Shown: piece after piece, positions 41,112 to 50,442 of the stretch
Numbering within the stretch: position 1 is the stretch's first letter
Layout: each line of letters opens with the position of its first letter
Origin: Bacillus sp. FJAT-14578
GTDB lineage: Bacteria > Bacillota > Bacilli > Bacillales > Bacillaceae_H
DNA: 64,000 bases
NCBI RefSeq assembly: GCF_000504165.1
Contig: NZ_KI632505.1
Span: 310,001 to 374,000, forward strand
Direction of reading: 5' to 3'
Notes under the pieces: generated by a model
The model's database searches: none
The model's input: the letters and a program-made list of their open reading frames with translations, nothing else
What the model was told of the DNA's origin: nothing
Translations under genes and position numbers: made by a program

Positions 41112-42437
41112 ATGAAATATGCAACTCGAAACGTCCACTATGCGTGGATTATTTTATTTCTCGGTTTTATCGCGTTATTGGCCGCCCAAGGGGTAAGGCT
41201 GTCATTCGGGGCGTTCATGGCACCGTGGGAACATGAATTTTCCGCAAGCCGCGGGATGATTTCGATGATTTCCTTCATCAGCTATATCGTATTTGCGATT
41301 TCACAGCCTTATATCGGAAAACTTGTCGATACATATGGGGTTCGAAACGTTTTATCTTACAGCATGCTGCTGATTGGACTGGCAACACTATGCACATTTT
41401 TTGCGACAGCCTCATGGCATCTTATGCTCATTTACGGCGTCATTGCATCCATCGGCTTCGGCGGTGCTTCCAACGTCGTCGGGTCTGTGGCGATCACCAA
41501 ATGGTTTTCGGACAAACGGGGATTTGCGTTAGGATTAATGTCGGCCGGCACGGCTGCTGGTCAGTTGGTGCTTGTTCCGCTCTCTCTATTATTAATAGAG
41601 AGCTTCGGATGGAAAGAAACGGTTCTGTTGCTTGGAACGGTTCTTACTGTAGCCGTCTTTCCTTTGCTATGGCTGTTTTTGCGCAATTCTCCGTCCGATA
41701 AAGACCTGCTCCCATATGGCGAATCCGCAGCCGATGAGACGGAAACCTTACAGGGCAAGAAAGAAACGAAGCCGTTGCAGCCGGTTTCGATTTTCCGCCT
41801 CCTCAATCAAAAGGAGTTTTTATTCTTAATGATTCCTTTCTTCGTGTGCGGGGTAACGACAACAGGACTTATGGATACCCATCTCATCCCGTTTGCGCAA
41901 TTATGCGGGTTTTCACCCGGCATCATCGGCACGGCCGTCAGTTTATTAGCGGCGTTCAACATTATGGGAACCGTACTGTCCGGTCATTTATCCGACCGCT
42001 GGAGCTGCAAGCACATTTTAACCTTTTTATACGGCATGCGGGCATTAACCGTTTGTTTATTGCTGGTCATGTTAAATGATGCCGCTGTACTCGGTTTTAT
42101 GATTGATGAATCATGGCTGCTGCTTACCTTTGCGATTTTGTTTGGAATCGTGGATTTCGCAACCGTCGCCCCTACGATTAAGCTGGCATCCGAATACTTC
42201 AAACATGTATCTGTCGGGGAAGTGATCGGCTGGCTTTATTTAAGCCATCAAATCGGATCGGCACTCGGGTCCTACATTCCAGGCGTCCTGTTTGATCTTT
42301 CCGGCGGCTATGATTCTTCTATTCTATTTTCAATCGGTTTGCTTGTGCTGGCGGCAACGCTCAGCTTCATTTTGCCAGCCATATCCGCCAGCACGCTGCC
42401 GACACCTTCCTATCCGAATGCGGCGAAAAATGGGTGA
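41112..42437 (+). CDS. MFS transporter, monocarboxylate/OFA-like
   Basis: 441 residues, 12 helices, with motif A GKLVDTYGVR and a central charged loop (residues 195-225). The YAWIILFLGF start and the GGASNVVGS stretch are typical of the OFA/monocarboxylate porter group. Substrate cannot be assigned. RBS AGGAGAAAGAG before ATG 41112. Monocistronic. Confidence 0.85.
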   Translation: MKYATRNVHYAWIILFLGFIALLAAQGVRLSFGAFMAPWEHEFSASRGMISMISFISYIVFAISQPYIGKLVDTYGVRNVLSYSMLLIGLATLCTFFATASWHLMLIYGVIASIGFGGASNVVGSVAITKWFSDKRGFALGLMSAGTAAGQLVLVPLSLLLIESFGWKETVLLLGTVLTVAVFPLLWLFLRNSPSDKDLLPYGESAADETETLQGKKETKPLQPVSIFRLLNQKEFLFLMIPFFVCGVTTTGLMDTHLIPFAQLCGFSPGIIGTAVSLLAAFNIMGTVLSGHLSDRWSCKHILTFLYGMRALTVCLLLVMLNDAAVLGFMIDESWLLLTFAILFGIVDFATVAPTIKLASEYFKHVSVGEVIGWLYLSHQIGSALGSYIPGVLFDLSGGYDSSILFSIGLLVLAATLSFILPAISASTLPTPSYPNAAKNG

Positions 42438-42545
42438 TGGTCTCAAATGTCGCTGCCTTGAATAACTTAATCCTTACCCACACATAGTCTCTCTCCTTAT
42501 CATAAAATAATATAATTTTAAGTTTTTAAAATAGGGAGAGATTTT

Positions 42546-44147
42546 ATGGAGCAATTACAGAGAAATAACAAAGAATTAACTTTCGATTATATTGTAATAG
42601 GAACCGGCCCAGCTGGTGCGGTTATTGCAAAGACTCTTACGGATGATAAAAAAACTTCTGTTCTTGTATTAGAAGCAGGAGAAAATAATGATGAGGATCA
42701 GCCTATTAGGGATTCTACATTCGCTTTAGAACTTGAAGAGCATTTTTTTCCACAGTATTTTTGGCAAGGAGAGGGAGTCCCTCAGAAAGGGCTTGATGGA
42801 CGTTCTTTTGAATGGTCGAATGGCCGGCTTTTAGGTGGTGGATCCTCCATCAACGGTATGCAATATGTAAGACCTACGTCAGCCGTTCTTAAAGAATGGG
42901 AAAATCTCCTAGGCTCTCTTTGGTCACCTAAACAGGCGATTAAGTGTTTCAAAAAACTAGAAAGATATAACGGAGAGACAGAGCCAAATAAGCCCTCCAT
43001 TCATGGATTTAAAGGACGGATAGACATCAGACAAGAGGATCCAACTACGATGGCCGAAGAGCTGGTTTTAGCAATAGAGCAAGCAACAGGATTTCAAAAA
43101 ATTCTTGACTATAATGATCCCGAAACACCTCTCGGGCCCTTTACTCGATGGCAATTATTTCAGAACCCAGGTCAAGATGGTCCACGAGAAAGTTCATCGA
43201 CTGCCTTTCTTTCCTCAGATATCATGACTCCTGATGGTCAAGGGATAAATGGTCGAAAGTTGAGAGTTTTCTTTAAATCAACCGCCCTTCGTGTGCTTTT
43301 TAAGAAAAAACGCGCTGTTGGTGTAGAATTCCTTAAAGAAGGTGAATGTGTTCGCGCTTATGCCAGAAAAAAAGTCATTGTTTCAGCAGGTATTAATAGT
43401 ACCCAGCTTTTGATGCTTTCTGGAATCGGACCAGCTCAACTTCTTAAAGAATTGGGCATTCCTGTTATTTTCGATAATCCGAATGTAGGTCAAAACCTCA
43501 ATAATCACACACTTAACTTTGCGGTTTTTACCACCAATTCAATCAATCCAATCAATCCAAATCATCATCCAGTTCCTAATGGAAATGCTCTTTTTACAGG
43601 CGGTGCCTTCTTACCTGATCCAACTCCTGGAGCTGACCGAAGCCGTCGAGGGGTACAACTTATAGGGATTGGCTCTGACGACTCACTAACCATTGCTATC
43701 ATTTTATTGCAACCAAAAAGCCGTGGATTCATTCAAATACAAAGCAAGGATCCATTAAAAATTGTGCTTGCGGATGAAGGGTTTCTTGAAAATTCCGATG
43801 ATCTTGAAGCTATAAAAAACATCTTCAAAGAATATATCCAGAAAATAGCAATGAATCTCCCAGCATATCGCCTCGTTTCGCCAACACCGGATATCATCAA
43901 CGATGATGCCAAACTTGAAGAGTTTATCAAACAAAATTTTGGCCATAATCACCATCAACAAGGCTCTCTTCGAATGGCACCTCTTAACCAAAACGGTGTC
44001 GTTAATTGCACAGGACATGTCCATGGAGTAAAAGACTTAATAGTGGCTGATGCTTCCATAATCCCATTTACCGTGGATGGCAATACTTCCGCTCCAGCGT
44101 ATCTTATTGGTTTTACAATTGCGCAGCAATTACTTAAACAAGAGTGA
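42546..44147 (+). CDS. GMC-family FAD oxidoreductase
   Basis: 533 residues. N-terminal FAD motif IVIGTGPAGAVIAKTL (residues 16-31), then the GGGSSINGMQY signature, and a C-terminal His region (NHHQQGSLRM). GMC enzymes oxidise alcohols (choline, glucose and others); the substrate is unknown. RBS GGGAGAG before ATG 42546. A terminator follows at 44365-44399. Confidence 0.88.
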   Translation: MEQLQRNNKELTFDYIVIGTGPAGAVIAKTLTDDKKTSVLVLEAGENNDEDQPIRDSTFALELEEHFFPQYFWQGEGVPQKGLDGRSFEWSNGRLLGGGSSINGMQYVRPTSAVLKEWENLLGSLWSPKQAIKCFKKLERYNGETEPNKPSIHGFKGRIDIRQEDPTTMAEELVLAIEQATGFQKILDYNDPETPLGPFTRWQLFQNPGQDGPRESSSTAFLSSDIMTPDGQGINGRKLRVFFKSTALRVLFKKKRAVGVEFLKEGECVRAYARKKVIVSAGINSTQLLMLSGIGPAQLLKELGIPVIFDNPNVGQNLNNHTLNFAVFTTNSINPINPNHHPVPNGNALFTGGAFLPDPTPGADRSRRGVQLIGIGSDDSLTIAIILLQPKSRGFIQIQSKDPLKIVLADEGFLENSDDLEAIKNIFKEYIQKIAMNLPAYRLVSPTPDIINDDAKLEEFIKQNFGHNHHQQGSLRMAPLNQNGVVNCTGHVHGVKDLIVADASIIPFTVDGNTSAPAYLIGFTIAQQLLKQE

Positions 44148-44364
44148 TGATCGGAAAGAGGTATATCCAATTCATATCTAGGTAACATAATGATTCATTT
44201 ACAATCGCTTTGCTTCGTTCTCACTATGCCTGATTGTTTCTCTCGTATCTTTTCTAGCCCGATTCATTATTTTCGTGGAGGGAGACCACACTTAAATAAA
44301 TCGTAAAAAAGGACAGCATTGAATAAGCTGGTCCGATACTATAAGACAGCACTGAAAAACCAAT

Positions 44365-44399
44365 AAAAAAGCTTGGATTGTCCGTAATCCAAGCTTTTT
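44365..44399. terminator. Terminator hairpin
   Basis: AAAAAAGCTTGGATT / AATCCAAGCTTTTT, upstream of MITE copy 4 and downstream of the GMC gene. Confidence 0.75.
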
Positions 44400-44420
44400 G
44401 TTTAATTCTTTAAACATAAA

Positions 44421-44654
44421 GGCTGTTTTCGCAAACTTTGTGGCTATTTAACAAGTAGTGGGGAGTGGTTGATTTCCGCTCCAGGTTGCTCGCTTTCCGC
44501 GGGGCGGGCGGTGAGCCTCCTCGGCTTATAGCCTGTGGGGTCTCACCTGTCCCGCTGCTCCCGCAGGAGTCTCGCACCTTCCTATCCAACCAACCTTAAA
44601 ACGGTTATCTTTCAAGAAACCTATCTAAAAACAACAATCTTTTAGAAAAGAGCC
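44421..44654 (+). mobile_element. MITE copy 4 (234 bp, duplication AACATAAA)
   Basis: Full-length, forward. Both flanks read AACATAAA, a perfect 8-bp duplication. It lies between the GMC gene and dsdA; 44148-44863 has no gene. Confidence 0.9.
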
Positions 44655-44863
44655 AACATAAAAAATAACCTTCTTATCCATATCTGTATTCTCCATTGTT
44701 ATGCATTCCTTGACAACAAAACATTAATTTTAATTTAACAAATTAAAATAATACTTAACAATCAAAATGATTCGTGTTAAATTTTATTTAACGTTTATTA
44801 AATTATATTTTATTCCACTTCGTTTTGGTGGCTATAATCAAGTCAACTAGGAGGGTTAACTTA

Positions 44864-46219
44864 ATGAAAGAGATTGAAAGCAGAGATATACAAACATGGG
44901 CAGGCCATTATCCTTTACTAAACGACCTCATTTCGACAGAGGAAGTATTTTGGATTAATCCTAATATTGAGAAATTTCAAACGGGAATTAAAAAATCTCC
45001 CCTTACTGAAGAGGATGTAAAGGATGCGGAGGAAAGGTTGAAACGTTTCGCTCCATATATCGCCAAGGCATTCCCAGAAACAAAAAAGATGAATGGGATA
45101 ATAGAATCTCCTTTAGTGAGAATTCCTTCCATGAAACAATCTTTAGAACAAAAGTATCAACAACCTCTATTAGGTGAATTATTACTTAAGTGTGATAGCC
45201 ACCTTCCTATATCAGGGTCTATAAAAGCAAGAGGCGGGATTTATGAAGTTCTCAAACATGCAGAAGAATTAGCTCTTCAACATGAATTATTAACGATTCA
45301 AGATGACTATTCCATTTTAGATAGTGATCAGTTTCGAACATTCTTCTCACAATATTCCATCGCAGTAGGCTCGACTGGAAATTTAGGACTTAGTATAGGC
45401 ATCATGAGTGCAAAGTTAGGTTTTAATGTGACGGTTCATATGTCGGCTGATGCAAAACAATGGAAAAAAGACTTGCTTCGAAGCAAAAATGTTCATGTAA
45501 TTGAATATGAAGCAGATTATAGTAAAGCAGTAGAGGAAGGGCGATTCCAAGCAGAGGGAGATCCTGCATGTTATTTTATCGATGATGAAAATTCTTACGA
45601 CCTATTTTTAGGATACGCAGTGGCAGCATCCCGATTGAAAAAACAGTTAGAAGAGTTAGAGATAACCGTTGATGAAAATCATCCTTTGTTTGTTTACCTT
45701 CCATGCGGGGTAGGCGGCGGTCCTGGCGGTATAGCATTTGGTTTGAAGTTATTGTATCAAGACCATATTCACTGTTTCTTTGCAGAACCTACCCACTCTC
45801 CATGCATGTTACTCGGTTTAATGACTGGACTTCATGATAAAATTTCTGTACAAGATATTGGTATTGATAATGTAACAGATGCTGATGGACTTGCTGTAGG
45901 AAGACCATCTGGATTTGTGGGTAAAACGATCGAACCCTTTCTAAGTGGTAATTATACGGTTAGCGATGAACAATTGTATAAGTTATTAAAGGAACTAGTT
46001 GATACAGAGGGGATTCATTTAGAACCTTCAGCACTGGCAGGCATGATAGGACCCATTAAATTATGTAAAGAAGGAACCGGGTATTTACGGAAGCATCATT
46101 TAACAGAAAAAATGAGTAAAGGTACACACATCGTTTGGGGGACTGGCGGAAATATGGTTCCTGAAGAAATCATGAAGCAGTATTATCAAAAAGGATTGGA
46201 TTTAATACGAGAAGATTAA
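44864..46219 (+). CDS. dsdA: D-serine ammonia-lyase
   Basis: 451 residues. The PLP lysine is K121 in SGSIKARGG; STGNLGLSIG and GGGPGG (the phosphate and PLP-binding loops) and the C-terminal GTGGNMVPEE match D-serine dehydratase. It converts D-serine to pyruvate and ammonia. ATG 44864 has GGAGGGTTAACTTA upstream; the frame is open to a TTG at 44825. No DsdC regulator is visible. Confidence 0.93.
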   Translation: MKEIESRDIQTWAGHYPLLNDLISTEEVFWINPNIEKFQTGIKKSPLTEEDVKDAEERLKRFAPYIAKAFPETKKMNGIIESPLVRIPSMKQSLEQKYQQPLLGELLLKCDSHLPISGSIKARGGIYEVLKHAEELALQHELLTIQDDYSILDSDQFRTFFSQYSIAVGSTGNLGLSIGIMSAKLGFNVTVHMSADAKQWKKDLLRSKNVHVIEYEADYSKAVEEGRFQAEGDPACYFIDDENSYDLFLGYAVAASRLKKQLEELEITVDENHPLFVYLPCGVGGGPGGIAFGLKLLYQDHIHCFFAEPTHSPCMLLGLMTGLHDKISVQDIGIDNVTDADGLAVGRPSGFVGKTIEPFLSGNYTVSDEQLYKLLKELVDTEGIHLEPSALAGMIGPIKLCKEGTGYLRKHHLTEKMSKGTHIVWGTGGNMVPEEIMKQYYQKGLDLIRED

Positions 46220-46229
46220 AAGTAATTTA

Positions 46230-46261
46230 ACACGGGGGGTTAGCTGCCCCCCGTGTTTTTA
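46230..46261 (+). terminator. Terminator of dsdA
   Basis: CACGGGGGG / CCCCCCGTG followed by TTTTT. Confidence 0.85.
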
Positions 46262-46412
46262 TTGAACATCCTCAGCAAAACTAACAGAGTTTGCTTATTT
46301 TAATTCCCTAATCAATCATCTTTCATCTTCGCGTAAAAGTGTAATTCGTTTCAAAAACATGTTCATCACCCATCAAAAGTATATCAAATATAAAGGAAAC
46401 TCCCCTATTTTG

Positions 46413-47117
46413 TTACCCTTTCATTATTTTTAACATCGAGTTAGCATTTGCCTGAAACTCATATGGCACTCGAACCTCTTCGACGGTACATCCCTTTTCC
46501 TTAAGAAAGCTTACCAATTGATCTAAATATTCATATCGTTTTCCTTCCAAATCAACGAGCGGGAAAATACGAATTTCCTCTTTCGTAACTCTCAGTAACT
46601 CATTTAGCGTTTTTATATGAAATTGGTAATCTAATCGGTCAGCATACATGAAAAGAAAATGTGCAGAAAGAATTAAATCAAATTCTCCGGCTTTAAACGG
46701 TAAAGAAGGCAGCGTAGCGGGAACATACCTTTCACTCGATTCCACCATATCATTAACACAATCTTTTAAGGCACTCAAACGATGGTCTCTCAGACTATCT
46801 ATATCTTTAAAATAATCCCAACTATAATTATTTTTTGCTTTTTGCATATGCTCCATGGCATGTTCGATGTCTTGCATGCCTTTCATTTCAAGGGCTTCTC
46901 CCGAATAACTGTAGGCAATATCACATGCCGTGACGTCTAATCCCGATTTGTTGCCTACTGCGGTAAACGAACACGCACCTGCCGGACAATCTAGTATTTT
47001 CTTTCCCTTCCATTCTTCTATCGAAAGAGAAAACATGTCCACATATTCTTCAAAGGTTCTCCCAATAAAAACGATTCTTTCTAAATCTAATTTTGCGCTC
47101 TGCTCGACTCTACTCAA
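46413..47117 (-). CDS. Class I SAM-dependent methyltransferase
   Basis: 234 residues. Motif I is ILDCPAGACSFTAV and the later FDLILSAHFLFMYADRLD is post-motif II. Substrate unknown. Start is TTG 47117, preceded by GAGGTGAGAGTAG; no better start exists. MITE copy 5 inserted 28 bases upstream, so the original promoter was displaced or replaced. Confidence 0.8.
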   Translation of the reverse strand: MSRVEQSAKLDLERIVFIGRTFEEYVDMFSLSIEEWKGKKILDCPAGACSFTAVGNKSGLDVTACDIAYSYSGEALEMKGMQDIEHAMEHMQKAKNNYSWDYFKDIDSLRDHRLSALKDCVNDMVESSERYVPATLPSLPFKAGEFDLILSAHFLFMYADRLDYQFHIKTLNELLRVTKEEIRIFPLVDLEGKRYEYLDQLVSFLKEKGCTVEEVRVPYEFQANANSMLKIMKG

Positions 47118-47144
47118 CTACTCTCACCTCTTCTAATAAGAATT

Positions 47145-47377
47145 GGCTGTTTTCGCAAATTTTGTTGTTATTTAACAAGTAGTGGGGAGTGGTTGATTTC
47201 CGCTCCAGGTTACTCGCTTTCCGCGGGGCGTGCGGTGAGCCTCCTCGGCTTACAGACTGTGGGGTCTCACTTGTCCCGCTGCTCCCGCAGGAGTCTCGCA
47301 CCTTCCGCTCCAACCAACCTTAAACGGTTATCTTTCAAGAAACCTATCTAAAAACAACAATCTTTTAGAAAAGAGCC
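47145..47377 (+). mobile_element. MITE copy 5 (233 bp, duplication TAAGAATT)
   Basis: Full-length, forward; both flanks read TAAGAATT. Inserted just upstream of the methyltransferase ribosome binding site. Confidence 0.9.
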
Positions 47378-47454
47378 TAAGAATTACATATAGATTACCA
47401 TAAATGTTTGGAAATTTTAACCTTTTAATTCCATTAATCTCCCCTTCATTTAAT

Positions 47455-47492
47455 AAAAAAGTTCCTTGCCTTTGAATGCAAGGAACTTTTTT
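47455..47492 (-). terminator. Terminator of dat
   Basis: AAAAAAGTTCCTTGC / GCAAGGAACTTTTTT, 15 bases after the stop. Confidence 0.85.
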
Positions 47493-47506
47493 ATCATATG
47501 AAAAAT

Positions 47507-48379
47507 TTACACAAACCCAACTTCATGTTTCCATTCAGCCAGGCTTTGTTCATAAGCCGCCTGCAATCTTTTCGTTATTACCCCAGCATCTCCACCGTTG
47601 ACTTTATGCTCATCAATCGCTGTGATTGGAACGATTTCAATCGGAGTGGCCGTCAAAAAGCATTCATCTGCCGTATCCAATTCCTCGCGGGCAATCTCCC
47701 GCTCCTCGATTGGAATCGCAAGTTCCTTCGCCAATTGAAGGACGTGCACCCTTGTAATTCCATTTAAAATAAGGTTGTTCGCCGGATGCGTGATTAACAC
47801 CCCGTCTTTGATCAAAAAGAAGTTGGCAGATCCGCACTCACGAACAATGTCATCCCTTACAAACAGCGGTTCATAACATCCTTTTCGCTGGGCGTTCGTC
47901 TTGGCCATCACATTCGGCAGCAAATTCAAGGATTTGATATCGCAGCGCAGCCAGCGGATGTCCTCCATCACGGTGACACGAACCCCGTTTTGCATTAAAT
48001 CAAGGGGTTTTGGAAACCGGTCGATTTTCGCGAAATAAACGGCCGTCAAATCAGGTTCGTATACATGATTCCGCGTCTGAATCCCGCGTGTGACCTGAAT
48101 ATAAAGATTGCCATCCTCATCAAAATGATTTTTCGCTATGAGCTTCTCCAACTGATCAACCAACTGTTCTTTTGTGAAAGGAGAAACGATTTCCAGCTCC
48201 TTCATCGAACGAAACAGCCGCTCCATATGCGGATCAAGCAAGTGCGCCCTCCCCTGATAAAGACGGATTACTTCGTACACCCCATCACCGAATTGGTAGC
48301 CGCGGTCATCAAATGACACAAGACTGTCTTTTTGGTCTGCAGTTATCATGTCTCCATTCCATAATATGTACTTTTCCAT
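47507..48379 (-). CDS. dat: D-amino acid aminotransferase
   Basis: 290 residues, class IV PLP fold. The PLP lysine is K149 (CDIKSLNLLPNV), and NGITRVHVLQLA and the DDRGYQFGDGVYEVIRL start are classic for D-amino acid transaminase. It interconverts D-amino acids and 2-oxoacids, supplying D-glutamate or recycling D-alanine. RBS AGAGGTGAG before ATG 48379. A terminator follows. Confidence 0.93.
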   Translation of the reverse strand: MEKYILWNGDMITADQKDSLVSFDDRGYQFGDGVYEVIRLYQGRAHLLDPHMERLFRSMKELEIVSPFTKEQLVDQLEKLIAKNHFDEDGNLYIQVTRGIQTRNHVYEPDLTAVYFAKIDRFPKPLDLMQNGVRVTVMEDIRWLRCDIKSLNLLPNVMAKTNAQRKGCYEPLFVRDDIVRECGSANFFLIKDGVLITHPANNLILNGITRVHVLQLAKELAIPIEEREIAREELDTADECFLTATPIEIVPITAIDEHKVNGGDAGVITKRLQAAYEQSLAEWKHEVGFV

Positions 48380-48444
48380 ATTCTCACCTCTTCATTGACC
48401 TAATTCGAGGTTTCCATGGAAAATCCTTCCACGATAAAGAAAAC

Positions 48445-48479
48445 GATAATAGGGAATTTTCCATTATCGTTTTTCATCC
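48445..48479. terminator. Terminator between dat and the EthD gene
   Basis: AACGATAAT / ATTATCGTT followed by a T-run. Confidence 0.6.
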
Positions 48480-48498
48480 GCGGTATAAATAATGAATT

Positions 48499-48801
48499 CT
48501 ACTGCGTCATGATAATCAAGGGAGGGGCGGCCAAAAATGGGGCCAGGTTGGATGCATCTCGTTCCATCGCTTTCCACTCAGCCGAATTCATCACCGCTTC
48601 ACATTCTTCTGCGCTTTCAAATTCGATTTCCGAAATCAGGTATAAATTCAATCCCTCCTTATTTGTCTTCACCACTTTTTGAATCGAAAAATGCTTCACA
48701 TGCGGTACTTTGCTCGCCAACGCTGTATGGGTGCCGAAATAATGATCATCAAAGCGTTCTTTCTCAATCGGATGCTGGTACATGATGATTACTTTAGCCA
48801 T
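48499..48801 (-). CDS. EthD-domain protein
   Basis: 100 residues, small ferredoxin-like fold. FDDHYFGTHTALASKVP is the family start. ATG 48801 has GGAGGAGAAGAAGG upstream; a longer start is not supported. EthD proteins assist oxygenases or dimerise to protect labile substrates; no partner is seen here. Tail of the acyl-CoA region or independent. Confidence 0.8.
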   Translation of the reverse strand: MAKVIIMYQHPIEKERFDDHYFGTHTALASKVPHVKHFSIQKVVKTNKEGLNLYLISEIEFESAEECEAVMNSAEWKAMERDASNLAPFLAAPPLIIMTQ

Positions 48802-48897
48802 CCTTCTTCTCCTCCTTGCCAACGAATCACGTAGTTAGATTATCCAAAATCGTTTTATTCATGACCGGCATTTTTGGTCTGTCATGGATGACACAAC

Positions 48898-48941
48898 AAA
48901 AAAGCCTTTCAGAAAAGAAACAACCTTTTCCAAAAAGCTTT
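48898..48941 (-). terminator. Terminator of the acyl-CoA operon
   Basis: AAAAAAGCCTTTC ... AAAAAGCTTTTT, imperfect, 33 bases past the OB-fold gene. Confidence 0.45.
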
Positions 48942-48973
48942 TTAAAATGCTGACCCTTGAGGACACTGTTCAA

Positions 48974-49300
48974 TCAGTGGACATTTGTCGCTTTCACACA
49001 GTCAAAATAATAAATGTCGTTCACCTTTTCGCGCACTTTCACCTGCTCGCCGATAGCCGCCTGTCCCTTTACTCTTCCAGTCACTTTCAACCCGTTTTGA
49101 AGTTCAACGACAACGACTGTATACGGCGCATCTTGCTGGAACTCGGCAGATGAAATATGAATCGTGGAAAAGGAATAGATCGTTCCCTCTCCCGAAACGC
49201 TTTGCTCTGTCAGCTGTTCGTGATGGCAGCCACGGCAAAGAAGCCGTTTTTGCAAGGAAGGTCCCCCGCATCGTTCACATACAAAAATCGTCATGTCCAT
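48974..49300 (-). CDS. Zn-ribbon/OB-fold protein (DUF35/ChsH2-like), thiolase partner
   Basis: 108 residues. The N-terminal zinc ribbon has CERC and CRGC, then an OB-fold (GEGTIYSFSTI, GRVKGQ). Such proteins are companions of SCP-2-type thiolases and acyl-CoA dehydratases. Start ATG 49300 lies two bases after the thiolase stop codon, so they are co-translated. GGCGGG upstream. Confidence 0.85.
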   Translation of the reverse strand: MDMTIFVCERCGGPSLQKRLLCRGCHHEQLTEQSVSGEGTIYSFSTIHISSAEFQQDAPYTVVVVELQNGLKVTGRVKGQAAIGEQVKVREKVNDIYYFDCVKATNVH

Positions 49301-49302
49301 CG

Positions 49303-50442
49303 TTACACACCCGCCTTTTCAAAAATATGAACGGTCGAATACGCACCGGTTCCGCCCAAATTTTGCGCGAGCCCGATTTTGGCTCCGTGCACTTGGTTTG
49401 GTGCCTCGCCGCGCAGCTGCAGGACGATTTGAATAATTTGCGCCAAGCCTGTCGCCCCAATCGGATGGCCTCTTGATAGCAGCCCTCCGCTCGTATTGAC
49501 CGGTACTTTCCCTCCATGCTTCGTTTCGCCGTCTTCAATCGCTTTCCATCCCATTCCTTTTTCCGCAAATCCCAGTTCTTCAATCGCGATGATTTCCGTC
49601 ATGGAGAAACAATCGTGGAGCTCGACCACATCGATGTCGTCCGGCGTGAGATTCGCCTGTTCGTAAGCGATACGGGCAGATTCGCGGATGGCCGGAATGG
49701 AGGTCAAACTTTCAATATATTCAATTTGCGTAGGACCTGAGGCTTGTCCTGATGCGATGATTTTGACGCCATTTTCGCCTTTTGAAAGCACGACAGCCGC
49801 CGCTCCGTCCGTTGCCGGCGAGCAATCGAACAAGCCGAGCGGCTCGGTGATCAGGCGGGCATTGAGGATTTCCTCCACCGACGTTTCTTTCCGAAACTGC
49901 GCGTTGGGATTGTTCAAGGCGTATTCGCGATTTTTCAACGCGACCAGCGCCAAATGTTTTTTGCTCGCTCCCGTTTCATGAAAATAACGGTTGGCAACAA
50001 GCCCGAAAAAGGCCGGGAATGTCAAACCGGCTTGCTTATCGCTTGATCCATTGTCCATTGCGGCATTGATGGCCTTTGTCACATCTTGTGTCGCCGCATG
50101 TTTCATTTTCTCCACGCCCGCTACAAGCACGTGATCGTACACGCCGTTTTGAATCATCAGATATGCCTGGCGAAAGGCAATTCCCGCTGACGCACAAGCC
50201 CCTTCCACTTTGGCGGTCGGAATATTTCCGAGTCCCAATTCATTGGCGATAATGGAACCGAGCACCTCTTGATTGTTCAGCATCCCTGACATGAAATTCC
50301 CGACATACACCGCATCGATTTTTGGAAAACCTGCATCTTTTAACGCCTGCACGCTCGCTTCGAGCACAAGATCTTTGGCACTCGATTCTTCATGCGTTCC
50401 GAATTTCGTCAAGCCGACACCTGATACGACGACATTACTCAT
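49303..50442 (-). CDS. Thiolase (SCP2/acetyl-CoA acyltransferase type)
   Basis: 379 residues. The nucleophile is Cys in EGACASAG; ELHDCFS and GGLLSRGHPIGATG are the other active-site blocks. Type suggests degradative beta-ketoacyl-CoA cleavage. It overlaps the acyl-CoA synthetase by four bases (ATGA), so co-translated. A DUF35 partner gene follows two bases after its stop. Confidence 0.9.
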   Translation of the reverse strand: MSNVVVSGVGLTKFGTHEESSAKDLVLEASVQALKDAGFPKIDAVYVGNFMSGMLNNQEVLGSIIANELGLGNIPTAKVEGACASAGIAFRQAYLMIQNGVYDHVLVAGVEKMKHAATQDVTKAINAAMDNGSSDKQAGLTFPAFFGLVANRYFHETGASKKHLALVALKNREYALNNPNAQFRKETSVEEILNARLITEPLGLFDCSPATDGAAAVVLSKGENGVKIIASGQASGPTQIEYIESLTSIPAIRESARIAYEQANLTPDDIDVVELHDCFSMTEIIAIEELGFAEKGMGWKAIEDGETKHGGKVPVNTSGGLLSRGHPIGATGLAQIIQIVLQLRGEAPNQVHGAKIGLAQNLGGTGAYSTVHIFEKAGV

